IMG/VR virus record: IMGVR_UViG_3300020477_000001
Location: 62,001 to 126,000 of that record
Strand: one strand, 5' to 3'
Source of the DNA: a virus
Length of the DNA: 64,000 bases
The notes beneath the pieces are model-generated. The model did not search any database. It was not told the origin of the DNA and saw nothing but the letters and a program-made list of their open reading frames with translations. The translations under genes and the position numbers were made by a program. Below are positions 25,821 through 32,762 of the stretch, piece after piece (positions within the stretch are counted from its first letter, which is position 1; each line of letters starts with the position of its first letter).

Positions 25821-26897
25821 TTAAAGGTGAGAAAGTATTTGGTCTAGGGTCTTGGAGTAGGTGAATTCTTCTTTTAACTTTACCCCTTCTTCGTTAATTG
25901 GGTTGCTTTTATACCTCTTAACCGCTTCTTCGCAAGCAGAAATAAATTCGTCTTCGTTGAAATCGAATATATTGCCTTGATTGAAGGGGGAGTCTTTTTT
26001 GAAGAATACGCCGTCTTCTGCTGGTATTTTGCCTGTAGGATTTACTAGTACTGAGTTGCTTTCATTTGCCCACATCTTGTATGAGTGAGCGTTCAGTATG
26101 ACCGCGTGTTTACCTAAGCAGACTGACTGAAACTCTGGTAAGCCCCAGCCTTCACCGCCAGACATGCCAACTACAATGTTTCCGCAGTTTAGGTAGTCAT
26201 TGTACATCGTATTAAGGGGCATAAAGCCGAGCATGTTGACGTTAAAGTATTCTTTTCCGCCTAAGCTCCTCTTGATTAATTCTGAATTTTTCGCTGGATC
26301 AAGGAACGTATTGAATACAGCGCAGTTTAGGTAGTAATTTTTATTGTTACCAAACTTCTTGACCCAAGAACTAATTACTTTTTCGTGGTGCTTGCGTTTC
26401 TCGAACTTGCCTACTAGGTTGAATACTATCTTTTTATCGACGAAGTAATCTCTGTTTGTGTTGTGGAAATTTACATCATCGAACCCAAGTTTGACTACGC
26501 TTGATTCAACTCCAGATTTTGCGAAGGTATTTTTTGAGTAGTCGGATGTGAATAGTAGCCTATGATTATTCTTAGCTATGTTTACTTCTGTCTCCGTAGG
26601 TTTATCTAGCTCATGGAATGTAATTAAGATTTGCTTTTCGCTAAAAGATTCTAGTGAGCCGTTTAGATGCCATAGCTTAATTACCGGAGTGGACCTGTCA
26701 TGTTCTTTTGAGGACTTATTTATACATGATTGAATCCATTCGAAGAATTCTTTGTCTTGCGGTTGGGACGAGAGGTCCACGTTGCCAACAGGAAACAGAC
26801 AAGGATGCATATCCCTTTTGTACATCTCCCTCAAAAGGGATACACAAACTTGCCCGAACGAGACGGAATTAATTGGGAAGTTTAGCGAGAAGTCCAT
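25821..26897 (-). CDS. GT4-like glycosyltransferase
   Basis: Retaining GT-B transferase of 358 aa. NLVGKFEKRKHHEKVISSW is the linker region of GT4 enzymes, VVGMSGGEGWGLPEFQSVCL is the E-x7-E donor motif, and an N-terminal acceptor domain precedes it. ATG 26897 is preferred over an in-frame codon at 26939 because it follows the upstream gene's stop by 7 bp instead of overlapping it. Cytosolic. Confidence 0.8.
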   Translation of the reverse strand: MDFSLNFPINSVSFGQVCVSLLREMYKRDMHPCLFPVGNVDLSSQPQDKEFFEWIQSCINKSSKEHDRSTPVIKLWHLNGSLESFSEKQILITFHELDKPTETEVNIAKNNHRLLFTSDYSKNTFAKSGVESSVVKLGFDDVNFHNTNRDYFVDKKIVFNLVGKFEKRKHHEKVISSWVKKFGNNKNYYLNCAVFNTFLDPAKNSELIKRSLGGKEYFNVNMLGFMPLNTMYNDYLNCGNIVVGMSGGEGWGLPEFQSVCLGKHAVILNAHSYKMWANESNSVLVNPTGKIPAEDGVFFKKDSPFNQGNIFDFNEDEFISACEEAVKRYKSNPINEEGVKLKEEFTYSKTLDQILSHL

Positions 26898-26904
26898 AGG
26901 TGAC

Positions 26905-27198
26905 CTATAGTAGTTCCTCGCATTCCTCCGTCTCCTCAACAGATTCTTTCACTACTTGAACCTTCTGTTGTTGGTTGTTGTTTCTCTGGGTGGATTCGTA
27001 GATTCTAAGAAAGGGTTGGTTACTGCCTTCAGTGTGGTACTTATTGTTGAAGACGGTAAGTTTTACCTCACCTGCTTCAACCCACTTTTTTGCCAGTTCC
27101 TTAGTTACCTTGATGTTTCCACCATAGTACTCTTCCTTGCTGTCGTTTCTCATTTCTCTTTTCCAGAGAGCCCCTAGTTCATTTTCTTTATTTGCCAT
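26905..27198 (-). CDS. DUF736-like small protein
   Basis: 97 residues. ELGALWKREMRNDSKEEYYG resembles the IGAAWKKESKNG-type start of DUF736-like single OB-fold proteins found on phages and plasmids, and FLRIYESTQRNNNQQQ gives a final strand. The C-terminus is acidic (EETEECEELL), as in single-strand DNA-binding proteins. A DNA-binding role is possible but not shown. It sits between the dNMP kinase and the glycosyltransferase. Confidence 0.5.
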   Translation of the reverse strand: MANKENELGALWKREMRNDSKEEYYGGNIKVTKELAKKWVEAGEVKLTVFNNKYHTEGSNQPFLRIYESTQRNNNQQQKVQVVKESVEETEECEELL

Positions 27199-27221
27199 AG
27201 CTACGAACTTTATTGCGTTTT

Positions 27222-27824
27222 TTAATTGTTGTCAATTTCTTTCTTGTACTGCTGTAAGAAATTTTTAATATGATTTTCTAGGGACTCGTTAAGCCCTTCA
27301 CTGACAGTTTTCCATTGAACTTTGTAGTCAGAGTTCATAAACAGGTGAGGGTCGTTCCTTAACTCTTCTTCGTTTGCGCCTTTTAAAAATATTTTAAAAT
27401 TATCTTCATTAAGGTCATACCTACCTATGTAAACTAGCTTTCCTTTGAGTTCGTGCTTGAGCCAAGAAAGCTCGTCATGTTCATAATCGCAGTACCTTAT
27501 GTCGGTTATTACTGCAATTGTTTTAGGTGAATCAAATTCTTTTATTTCTTTTTCTATTCTAGAAATCCAGTATCTGCCTTCTGTCTCTTCCCTTTTCCTT
27601 TTCGCATGAGCCACGAGGGTGTTTCTGATTTTATTTTTATCTTCAATCGAGCAATTAGTTGGATCGATTCCGTATTTACTAACACAGTAATCCTTGCATT
27701 CTTCCTTTAGTTTATCAGCCAAACTAAACCTCTTGACTTCAAAACTTGTACTTGCAAGTCTCTTTAAAATGCTAAAAAAAGTATCTTTTCCTGCTCCAGC
27801 AACACCAGTAATTCCAAGTATCAT
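27222..27824 (-). CDS. deoxynucleoside monophosphate kinase
   Basis: P-loop kinase like T4 gp1, phosphorylating dNMPs for dNTP synthesis. Walker A GVAGAGKDT is at 7-15. The lid/Arg-rich segment is HAKRKREETEGRYWISRIEK, AVITDIRYCDYEHDE is the core strand with Asp-x-Arg, and the protein is 200 aa. The 3' end and neighbours show only small gaps, and its start overlaps the 27821 gene by 4 bp. It complements nrdAB, dCMP deaminase and dUTPase in the window. Confidence 0.88.
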   Translation of the reverse strand: MILGITGVAGAGKDTFFSILKRLASTSFEVKRFSLADKLKEECKDYCVSKYGIDPTNCSIEDKNKIRNTLVAHAKRKREETEGRYWISRIEKEIKEFDSPKTIAVITDIRYCDYEHDELSWLKHELKGKLVYIGRYDLNEDNFKIFLKGANEEELRNDPHLFMNSDYKVQWKTVSEGLNESLENHIKNFLQQYKKEIDNN

Positions 27825-28045
27825 TTAACTTCCCATTTGTATTTCATTAATTTTTCAAGTATCTTGTCCCTCTTTACCCTAGCGCTTTCTACATCATCAA
27901 CCCTTAAGCTTTTTCTAATTCTCTCGGAAGTCCCGTCGTCGTACTGGACCATAAAGTGAATCCACCAATACCTCCCGTTCCTCCAGATATGGTGGTTAAG
28001 GTTGGACTCATCTACCTTTACTGAACCTTTGAATCTTCTACTCAT
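27821..28045 (-). CDS. small Arm-type DNA-binding-like protein
   Basis: 74 residues with a three-strand-plus-helix look: NHHIWRNGRYWWIHFMVQYD, then RIRKSLRVDDVESARVKRDK. The pattern of aromatic beta strands followed by a Lys/Arg helix resembles the Arm/AP2-type DNA-binding domain of tyrosine integrases, but no catalytic domain follows, so it is not an integrase. It could be a small DNA-binding regulator. It is the first gene of the minus-strand operon after a terminator. Confidence 0.55.
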   Translation of the reverse strand: MSRRFKGSVKVDESNLNHHIWRNGRYWWIHFMVQYDDGTSERIRKSLRVDDVESARVKRDKILEKLMKYKWEVK

Positions 28046-28064
28046 TATTGTATCATTAACTGCT

Positions 28065-28147
28065 TTGCATATCCTAACTTTCTTTAGGATAAATTAGATA
28101 CAAAACCCCCCGCGAAGGGGGGCTTGCATATCCAACTTTCTTCTAGG
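28065..28147. repeat. direct repeat flanking a terminator hairpin
   Basis: Two near-identical copies, GCATATCCTAACTTTCTTTA (starting about 28069) and GCATATCCAACTTTCTTCTA (starting about 28125), flank the C6-G6 hairpin at 28108-28124. On the minus strand the repeat places AAGAAAGTT(A)GGATATGC on both sides of the terminator. Confidence 0.6.
28103..28125 (-). terminator. rho-independent terminator (minus strand)
   Basis: Minus-strand GCCCCCCTTCGCGGGGGG, a 6-bp GC stem with a TTCGC loop, followed by TTTT. It separates the 28437 gene or the structured RNA from the 27821 operon. Confidence 0.75.
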
Positions 28148-28160
28148 GCTTTTTTTGTTA

Positions 28161-28433
28161 AGGTGTAAGCATCACCGATACGCATCGATAATATCGAAGT
28201 CATCTCCCATACAGGGTGAGAAACTGTGCTTAAAAACTCATTACAATGACTAACCACAACACGCCGGGGTATTGCGATGGGAATTACCCATCAGTTTTTT
28301 GTTAAAGCCGCCTTTCGAATGAAGCTGATGGCGCAGCTACCGCGATGGTCATTCTTAGGAAACCCTACCGTTTACTCTCGGCGGGCTAAAGGAGGTTCTG
28401 ACCCCTTGATGGCCGAAGGTATATGTTTTTTTA
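28161..28433 (+). ncRNA. candidate structured non-coding RNA
   Basis: No gene fits the 391-bp gap 28046-28436. This part holds many stable stems: TCGATAATATCGA, GATGGG-AATTA-CCCATC, and a three-way junction in which GAATGA pairs with TCATTC around AGCTG/CAGCT and ACC/GGT hairpins. A further AGCCGCC/GGCGGGCT stem joins distant parts. It begins at an AGGTGTAAGC motif and ends in a T7 run, so a plus-strand transcript is likeliest. CTAACCACAACAC at 28250-28262 resembles the dispersed GGAACTACAACAC motif. I do not recognise an Rfam family. Confidence 0.55.
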
Positions 28434-28436
28434 ATG

Positions 28437-28880
28437 TCAGTCAATATCATTTTCGTCTTCTTCCTCTTTTTCTTTTTTAGCTAAAGTATTCTTGAAATGA
28501 GAATACATAATTAAGAGGTTCTTAACGTCTTTTTCTTTTATGTCTGTTGATTGACAGTAATCAGAGTGGTCATTAATCATGTCACAAAATTCGTTTATCT
28601 CCCTAGCAATAGCCATACATAAAGTTTCATTTAACTCTACTGTCTGTTTATAAGATTCTATTCTTTTTTCAAGAACCCAAAAATCCCTACTCTCGTGATT
28701 TACTTTTTTAATTAATTTATATTCTTCTAAAGAATCCAAAGCACCCCTCACCACTGCGTCCCTCTCCTCGGTATCTTCCACAATAGGCTCCAGAATTTCC
28801 GAAGATTTTTTCATAGTAAACACAGCCTCGTTTTCCCTAAACCAAGAAAGAAGCTTGTCTGAGCAATCAGAAATATTCAT
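28437..28880 (-). CDS. putative winged-helix regulator, 147 aa
   Basis: The first 70 residues (CSDKLLSWFRENEAVFTMKK to DFWVLEKRI) look like a winged-helix: helices, then a helix ending SLEEYKLIKKVNHESRDFWV with a beta wing. The remainder is helical with an acidic tail (EKEEEDENDID). ATG 28880 is preferred over an in-frame codon at 28934 because a TTGACT-17-TATAGT promoter lies between them. It is divergent from the small HTH gene at 28966, a layout common for phage regulators. Confidence 0.65.
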   Translation of the reverse strand: MNISDCSDKLLSWFRENEAVFTMKKSSEILEPIVEDTEERDAVVRGALDSLEEYKLIKKVNHESRDFWVLEKRIESYKQTVELNETLCMAIAREINEFCDMINDHSDYCQSTDIKEKDVKNLLIMYSHFKNTLAKKEKEEEDENDID

Positions 28881-28887
28881 GCCTCGA

Positions 28888-28916
28888 ACTATATGTTTAA
28901 ATTTTAAAAAAGTCAA
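28888..28916 (-). promoter_or_regulatory. sigma-70-type promoter for 28437-28880
   Basis: Minus-strand TTGACT, 17-bp spacer, TATAGT; the ATG follows 8 bp later, giving an almost leaderless transcript. Confidence 0.7.
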
Positions 28917-28926
28917 AAAATGGATA

Positions 28927-28954
28927 TTGACCACTTTAAAAAGTATGTTACTCT
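28927..28954 (+). promoter_or_regulatory. sigma-70-type promoter for the 28966 operon
   Basis: TTGACC, 16 bp including TTTAAAAAG, TACTCT, then ATG at 28966. Divergent from and close to the 28888-28916 promoter. Confidence 0.65.
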
Positions 28955-28965
28955 TAACTTAAATT

Positions 28966-29193
28966 ATGAGTAATAAAGCCACCAAGGAAAGAAAACAAAG
29001 AGTAGTAATCGATTGGCCAGAGAACCAGTTTTCTGCGGAAGAGGTCTACGAAGCCTTCAAACAAAGAATTTCTAGGGTTTCCGTCCACAGCAAAATCAAT
29101 AAAGCGGTGTCGAACGGAGAGCTCGAAGTCGTAGGTAAGTCCCAGCCACGCACGGGTCGCCCTCGAACCATCTATAAGAAGAGTAATGGATAA
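28966..29193 (+). CDS. small helix-turn-helix-like protein
   Basis: 75 residues, basic at both ends (KATKERKQR; RTGRPRTIYKK). The middle WPENQFSAEEVYEAFKQR followed by VSVHSKINKAVSNGELEVVG fits a winged-helix in which the second helix recognises DNA and the wing carries the GRPR motif. It may regulate the operon it leads. Its last codons overlap the deaminase start by 8 bp. Confidence 0.65.
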   Translation: MSNKATKERKQRVVIDWPENQFSAEEVYEAFKQRISRVSVHSKINKAVSNGELEVVGKSQPRTGRPRTIYKKSNG

Positions 29194-29614
29194 AGACTCC
29201 TCCGGTAGATTATCTTGGGAAAACTATGCGCTGAAGCTGGCTAAAACAGCGAGCGAAAGAAGTGAAGACCCCTACGTAAAAGTAGGGGCTTGCGCGTTAG
29301 GTTGGAGCCATGAGGTCTTAGGTCTGGGTTACAATGGCTTAATGTCGGGTAAAGATGTTGAGCCCTCGTTCTGGGAGGACAGAGATTCACGCAGACCATA
29401 CATGATTCACGCCGAAGTTAATTGCCTTGCTGGAGTCGAAAGAAATAAATGTAAAGTCTTAGCAGTGACACTCTTACCTTGCGCGTATTGCGCCACCTTA
29501 ATAGCTGCACATGAAATACGACACGTAGTTTATGGAGATACTTACGACAGAGACACCAAGGCTTTAGAAATTTTTGATTTTTATGGAATTAAATTACTTA
29601 AATTGGATTTATGA
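29186..29614 (+). CDS. dcd: deoxycytidylate deaminase
   Basis: Zinc-dependent deaminase turning dCMP into dUMP for thymidylate synthesis. The zinc site is HAEVN (His75, Glu77) and PCAYC (Cys99, Cys102); the N-terminal ERSEDPYVKVGACAL is the substrate-binding block. 142 aa, single domain. Together with the dUTPase at 30879 it controls the dUMP pool. The symbol is tentative because similar proteins are named comEB or cd in different phages. Confidence 0.88.
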   Translation: MDKDSSGRLSWENYALKLAKTASERSEDPYVKVGACALGWSHEVLGLGYNGLMSGKDVEPSFWEDRDSRRPYMIHAEVNCLAGVERNKCKVLAVTLLPCAYCATLIAAHEIRHVVYGDTYDRDTKALEIFDFYGIKLLKLDL

Positions 29615-29963
29615 CTTTATACTATTTGCATCCTTAAACTTATTGCTGCTTATAGTATGGTTCCAGACGAATGCCTTCATCGAGTACGCCAAGATTCTTG
29701 TCGTAGGAAATAAATTTCTTAAAACTGAAGAGTTCGAAAAGGAGTCACAAATGACTGGAATCAACTATCCAGAGTTTCTTCAATTAAATTATAATTGCTT
29801 TTTAACAAGATTAATGTCTTGCCCCTATTGTATTGTATTTTGGCTTTGCGTGTTTCAATCAATAATGATAGATAAACCCCTAATTGGAGTAGTCGTTTAC
29901 TACCCAACGATACTACTATATTTTTTATTACAATTAATTCTAAAAAAAATTAACGAGGAATAA
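29574..29963 (+). CDS. small membrane protein
   Basis: Two hydrophobic stretches (FILFASLNLLLLIVWF; VVVYYPTILLYFLLQLIL) and a shorter one between them (YCIVFWLCVFQS) mark an inner-membrane protein. SCPYCIVFW recalls the C-P-x-C-x-x-F-W motif of DUF1360-like phage membrane proteins. The start may be 29574 or 29583; both overlap the deaminase. 126-129 aa, role unknown. Confidence 0.65.
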   Translation: MIFMELNYLNWIYDFILFASLNLLLLIVWFQTNAFIEYAKILVVGNKFLKTEEFEKESQMTGINYPEFLQLNYNCFLTRLMSCPYCIVFWLCVFQSIMIDKPLIGVVVYYPTILLYFLLQLILKKINEE

Positions 29964-29966
29964 AAG

Positions 29967-30254
29967 GTGAAAAAACTAGACCAAGAATCCTTAGTGAGAC
30001 TAATGGAAAAGAATCCAGAGCTTACCGAAGTGCTACCTTGGTCAGAAATGCTAATTAAATACCACAACGGAATCAATAAAGGTTGCTCATGCAATAAAAC
30101 CAAAAGAGCTAAAGCAGCAGAGAATCTTTATGTAGACATAGTAACAAACTTCGTTTCACCGAATAATGACGTAAAAGACTACTTAAAAGACTTCTTTACA
30201 GGTGACAAAATTTTATTTACAAAAGGCGACGAAATTCTACTCACCATTGAATGA
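29967..30254 (+). CDS. hypothetical protein, 95 aa
   Basis: Starts with GTG after AGGAATAAAAG. A soluble, mixed-charge protein with a small Cys/Lys-rich centre (GCSCNKTKRAKAAENL) that resembles a zinc-less treble-clef knuckle, but no known family is apparent. It continues the 28966 operon with short gaps and overlaps the next small gene by 4 bp. Confidence 0.55.
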   Translation: MKKLDQESLVRLMEKNPELTEVLPWSEMLIKYHNGINKGCSCNKTKRAKAAENLYVDIVTNFVSPNNDVKDYLKDFFTGDKILFTKGDEILLTIE

Positions 30255-30400
30255 TGCCCAAAAAGAAGCAAAGTAAAAACAAGCAAAAAAAACCTTCTGG
30301 CGCTGGCAAAGGTGATAAAGCAAGAAATTGTTATAGCAAAAATTTCAAAGACAACTATGACTCCATAGATTGGGGGAAGAAAAAGAAAAAAAGTAAATGA
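30251..30400 (+). CDS. very basic small protein, 49 aa
   Basis: Reads ATG ATG CCC with two possible starts (30251, 30254). About a third of residues are lysine; the sequence ends WGKKKKKSK. Probably a nucleic-acid-binding or disordered phage peptide. It overlaps both neighbours by 4 bp, supporting translation. Confidence 0.5.
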   Translation: MMPKKKQSKNKQKKPSGAGKGDKARNCYSKNFKDNYDSIDWGKKKKKSK

Positions 30401-30600
30401 AAAAAATAATTATTGTCAGTTTATTGATTTGCATTGGATGCGTAAATAACAGCAAATATCGCTACGAGGTTCACCTTAAAGATGGTGACGGAATGATGCA
30501 TCTTTATACAGGTGAAAACTACAAAGACGCAATATCATACATCAAAGAGTATGAAAAAAGCCATGGAGACATGACCCTAATCAAAATGGTGAAAGACTAA
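30397..30600 (+). CDS. small lipoprotein, 67 aa
   Basis: Signal peptide MKKIIIVSLLICIGC with a lipobox (ICIGC), so it is predicted to be lipid-modified and exported. The mature part is 50 residues and charged (YRYEVHLKDGDGMMHLYTG). In phages such proteins block adsorption or take part in lysis; nothing here decides. Coupled by ATGA overlap with the upstream gene. Confidence 0.7.
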   Translation: MKKIIIVSLLICIGCVNNSKYRYEVHLKDGDGMMHLYTGENYKDAISYIKEYEKSHGDMTLIKMVKD

Positions 30601-30607
30601 AATAAAC

Positions 30608-30721
30608 ATGCAATCCATTCTAACGCTTGCAATTATACTTTTCCCTTTTGCAATTTTATTTTTAACCGCATTTCTCATAATTGATTTATTCGTGGACTTG
30701 TTTAATGATTTGGGAAAGTAG
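30608..30721 (+). CDS. 37-aa single-pass membrane peptide
   Basis: ATG 30608 follows the lipoprotein stop by 7 bp. Almost the whole peptide is one hydrophobic helix (ILTLAIILFPFAILFLTAFL) with an acidic end (DLFVDLFNDLGK). The stop overlaps the 5' end of the tRNA-Arg gene. Confidence 0.5.
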   Translation: MQSILTLAIILFPFAILFLTAFLIIDLFVDLFNDLGK

Positions 30722-30788
30722 CTCAACTGGATAGAGCAACGGTCTTCTAAACCGTAGGTTCTGGGTTCAAGTCCCAGCTTTCCTGCCA
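30712..30788 (+). tRNA. tRNA-Arg (anticodon UCU)
   Basis: Cloverleaf with acceptor GGGAAAG/CTTTCCT, D-stem GCTC/GAGC, anticodon stem ACGGT/ACCGT around loop CTTCTAA, T-stem CTGGG/CCCAG with TTCAAGT, and an encoded CCA. UCU reads AGA/AGG, codons likely favoured in this AT-rich genome. Confidence 0.95.
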
Positions 30789-30795
30789 GACTTGC

Positions 30796-30870
30796 GGGCG
30801 GTTAACTCAGCGGTAGAGTGTCTCGTTTACACCGAGGTTGTCGGGGGTTCGAATCCCTCACCGCCTACCA
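30796..30870 (+). tRNA. tRNA-Val (anticodon UAC)
   Basis: Acceptor GGGCGGT/ACCGCCT, anticodon stem TCTCG/CGAGG with loop TTTACAC, T-arm GGGGG-TTCGAAT-CCCTC (one wobble pair), discriminator A and encoded CCA. It reads GUA/GUG. Only 7 bp separate it from the tRNA-Arg, so they are co-transcribed. Confidence 0.95.
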
Positions 30871-30878
30871 TTTTTAAA

Positions 30879-31301
30879 ATGAAAGTTAAATACAAAAAAC
30901 TAAACGACGACGCAATCACTCCAGTTCAAGCGACTAGCGGTGACGCGGGTAATGACTTGTTCTCCACCGAAACAGTTGAGCTAGACCCGCTTCAAAGGAA
31001 GATCGTTAAAACTGGAATTTCTGTAGCCATCCCAGAAGGATACTATGGAAGAGTAGCGCCTCGCAGCGGGCTAGCAGTTAAGCATGGAATAGATGTTTTA
31101 GCTGGCGTGATAGACGCTGGCTACCGAGGCGAAGTCGGAGTAGTGCTAATTAACTTTTCCTCAGATAAAGTAATCTTTGAAAAAGGCTCTAAAATAGCTC
31201 AGCTAATAATAGAAAAGTGCCACGCAACAGAATGGGAAGAAGTTAGCAACCTTTCTGAAACCGAAAGGCTTGATGCAGGTTTTGGTAGCACTGGAGTTTA
31301 A
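30879..31301 (+). CDS. dut: dUTPase
   Basis: Hydrolyses dUTP to dUMP and keeps uracil out of DNA. All five trimeric dUTPase motifs are visible: SGDAGNDL, APRSGLAVKHG, GVIDAGYRGEVGVVLIN, GSKIAQLIIEK and the C-terminal GFGSTG. 140 aa. ATG 30879 is used; an in-frame codon further upstream lies inside the tRNA-Val gene. It starts 9 bp after the tRNA. Confidence 0.95.
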   Translation: MKVKYKKLNDDAITPVQATSGDAGNDLFSTETVELDPLQRKIVKTGISVAIPEGYYGRVAPRSGLAVKHGIDVLAGVIDAGYRGEVGVVLINFSSDKVIFEKGSKIAQLIIEKCHATEWEEVSNLSETERLDAGFGSTGV

Positions 31302-31304
31302 ATA

Positions 31305-31314
31305 AGTGTAATAA
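31305..31314 (+). promoter_or_regulatory. AGTGTAATAA motif before 31321
   Basis: Lies between the dUTPase stop and the GTG start of the next gene, 6 bp upstream of it. Confidence 0.5.
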
Positions 31315-31320
31315 CTATAT

Positions 31321-31584
31321 GTGAAAGATATAATTGAAGACTACACCGATGTCTTTGAATCGAATATCTGCGACCCAGACGCCTCTTGGGAAAAATGCTT
31401 CAATAATTTCTGTGACATCATTGCTCTACTCAGAAGCAACAGATACGATGAGAAAAGAATATCAAAATTTTTAATTTGGGCCTCCCAGCTTTTACAAATG
31501 AAAAAAACCATCACCACCCCAGTCGGCACTAGCTTTGTTAACTGGAGAAAAGATTATTCTAGAAAAAATATCTGGAAAGAGTAA
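31321..31584 (+). CDS. hypothetical protein, 87 aa
   Basis: GTG start directly after the AGTGTAATAA motif. A helical protein (FESNICDPDASWEKCFNNFC, then RISKFLIWASQLLQMKKT) with a Trp/Lys-rich end (FVNWRKDYSRKNIWKE). No family recognised. Followed within 31 bp by another motif and a new start, so it is probably monocistronic. Confidence 0.55.
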   Translation: MKDIIEDYTDVFESNICDPDASWEKCFNNFCDIIALLRSNRYDEKRISKFLIWASQLLQMKKTITTPVGTSFVNWRKDYSRKNIWKE

Positions 31585-31588
31585 TAAT

Positions 31589-31598
31589 AGTGTAATTC
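31589..31598 (+). promoter_or_regulatory. AGTGTAATTC motif and strong RBS before 31615
   Basis: AGTGTAATTC is followed by TCTGGAGGCGAAAAATG, one of the few places with a full GGAGG Shine-Dalgarno, which fixes the start at 31615. Confidence 0.55.
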
Positions 31599-31614
31599 TT
31601 TCTGGAGGCGAAAA

Positions 31615-31842
31615 ATGAGAACGCCGTTAAAAAAAATTTTTATTAATGATTTAGAAATTAGAGTTTACAGCTTGTCGGAAGCGCTAGGCTCCCCTGTTGC
31701 AGAATCAGTAACCATAATTGACCACTTTAACGATGTTTCCTATGAAGAAGCTGAGCTTATATTTGATTACTTAATTCATGAAGGCTTCATAGAGTCACAA
31801 AACGCTAAATTAGAAATAGCTAAAAATTCTTATTTTAATTAA
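31615..31842 (+). CDS. small winged-helix-like protein, 75 aa
   Basis: The pattern VAESVTIIDHFNDVSYEEAE followed by LIFDYLIHEGFIESQNAKL resembles a winged-helix domain (helix, turn, helix, wing). Its GGAGG ribosome binding site suggests strong translation. It is located between small late-motif genes. Function unknown; a transcription regulator is a reasonable guess. Confidence 0.6.
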   Translation: MRTPLKKIFINDLEIRVYSLSEALGSPVAESVTIIDHFNDVSYEEAELIFDYLIHEGFIESQNAKLEIAKNSYFN

Positions 31843-31896
31843 AATTTAAAAGTTATAAGCTTGCCGTAACTTAAAAAGTTTCATATAATAGAACAC

Positions 31897-32130
31897 ATGA
31901 AAGACATCAAAGCACTCCACGACAGGATAAACCTACTCAACGAGTCCATACTGTTTGCCGACAAAGAAATCGACAGGTGTGCCACAGAGCTAGAAAAAAT
32001 CGAAGTACTACCAGACACAGATTACATAATGGCTAAAAGAGAAAAGTTTGTTAATTGTGTGACACTCATGTTCAAAAGGGTTAGGATGGATAAAGAAGAA
32101 CTCAGAAAAATAGAGAAGTCTCTTGGATAA
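31897..32130 (+). CDS. coiled-coil protein, 77 aa
   Basis: Nearly all helical: KALHDRINLLNESILFADKE followed by RCATELEKIEVL and a second helix MFKRVRMDKEELRKIEKSLG, compatible with an antiparallel coiled coil. Overlaps the sigma factor start by 8 bp, so the two are co-translated; it might act on the sigma factor, for instance as a partner or anti-sigma, but this is only positional. Confidence 0.55.
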   Translation: MKDIKALHDRINLLNESILFADKEIDRCATELEKIEVLPDTDYIMAKREKFVNCVTLMFKRVRMDKEELRKIEKSLG

Positions 32131-32743
32131 AGACTTAACCCAATTACCGGAAAAAAATCTAGTCGCCCTCTCAAAAAAGGGCGACTGTTTTGCGTTTGAG
32201 GAGCTACTCAAAAGAAATAAAGATTTAGTTTTCGCCACCATTATCAGAAGACTCACGACAATAAGGCTCCCCCACATCAACAGAGGCAGTTCAGACGAAG
32301 AAGACATTTTTAGCATCTCGTCGTTTAAAGCTTGGAAGAATATAAAAAAGTTCAAAGGAGACTCCAAGTTTTCTACTTGGTTAACCCGTATAGCGATAAA
32401 TGAGATCACAGATGAAACCAGAAAAAATCTTAGAAAGCACTCACTCTCCCTCGACTCCCTAATTGAATCCACTGGAGACAAATCTGCGCTTCAATATTGC
32501 GAACAATCAACCAACCAAGCATTCGACAATTTATCGCATAAAGATATCAGAAAAATTTACGAAAAAGCTTTAACCAAATTATCCCCACAGCAAAGAATGG
32601 CGATCCATCTTTTTGTAAACGATGGTTTAACCTACGGAGAGATTTCTAAGGTCTGCTGCGTCCCAATAGGGACAATAATGTCTAGGCTTTTCTATTCTAG
32701 AAAAAAACTAAAAAAAGAAATAGAATTGCTTCTCAATAAATAA
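32123..32743 (+). CDS. ECF-like sigma-70 family factor
   Basis: 206 residues with sigma region 2 (FEELLKRNKDLVFATIIRRL to SSFKAWKNIKKFKGDSKFST then WLTRIAINEITDETRK) and region 4 (LTKLSPQQRMAIHLFVNDGL, YGEISKVCCVPIGTIMSRL as the -35 helix-turn-helix). No region 1.1 or 3, so ECF-type. TTG start overlaps the preceding stop; no other in-frame start exists before region 2. A good candidate for reading the AGTGTAATTA motif, by analogy with T4 gp55. Confidence 0.85.
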   Translation: MDKDLTQLPEKNLVALSKKGDCFAFEELLKRNKDLVFATIIRRLTTIRLPHINRGSSDEEDIFSISSFKAWKNIKKFKGDSKFSTWLTRIAINEITDETRKNLRKHSLSLDSLIESTGDKSALQYCEQSTNQAFDNLSHKDIRKIYEKALTKLSPQQRMAIHLFVNDGLTYGEISKVCCVPIGTIMSRLFYSRKKLKKEIELLLNK

Positions 32744-32751
32744 TTAAAAAA

Positions 32752-32761
32752 AGTGTAATTA
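32752..32761 (+). promoter_or_regulatory. AGTGTAATTA motif before 32763
   Basis: Perfect consensus copy one base upstream of the ATG codon at 32763, too close for a leadered transcript unless translation starts further in (for example at the internal ATG 32775). Confidence 0.5.
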
Positions 32762-32762
32762 T

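Noticed and set aside
27821-28045. Integrase (lysogeny) gene
   Set aside because: Only an Arm-like small domain is present, without the catalytic tyrosine domain; no attachment site was found.
28277-28480. 67-codon plus-strand frame in the 28046-28436 gap
   Set aside because: It overlaps the strong RNA structure and runs into the opposite-strand gene; composition is not protein-like.
30792-30878. Longer dUTPase reading frame
   Set aside because: The extra 29 codons lie in the tRNA-Val gene; ATG 30879 matches family length.
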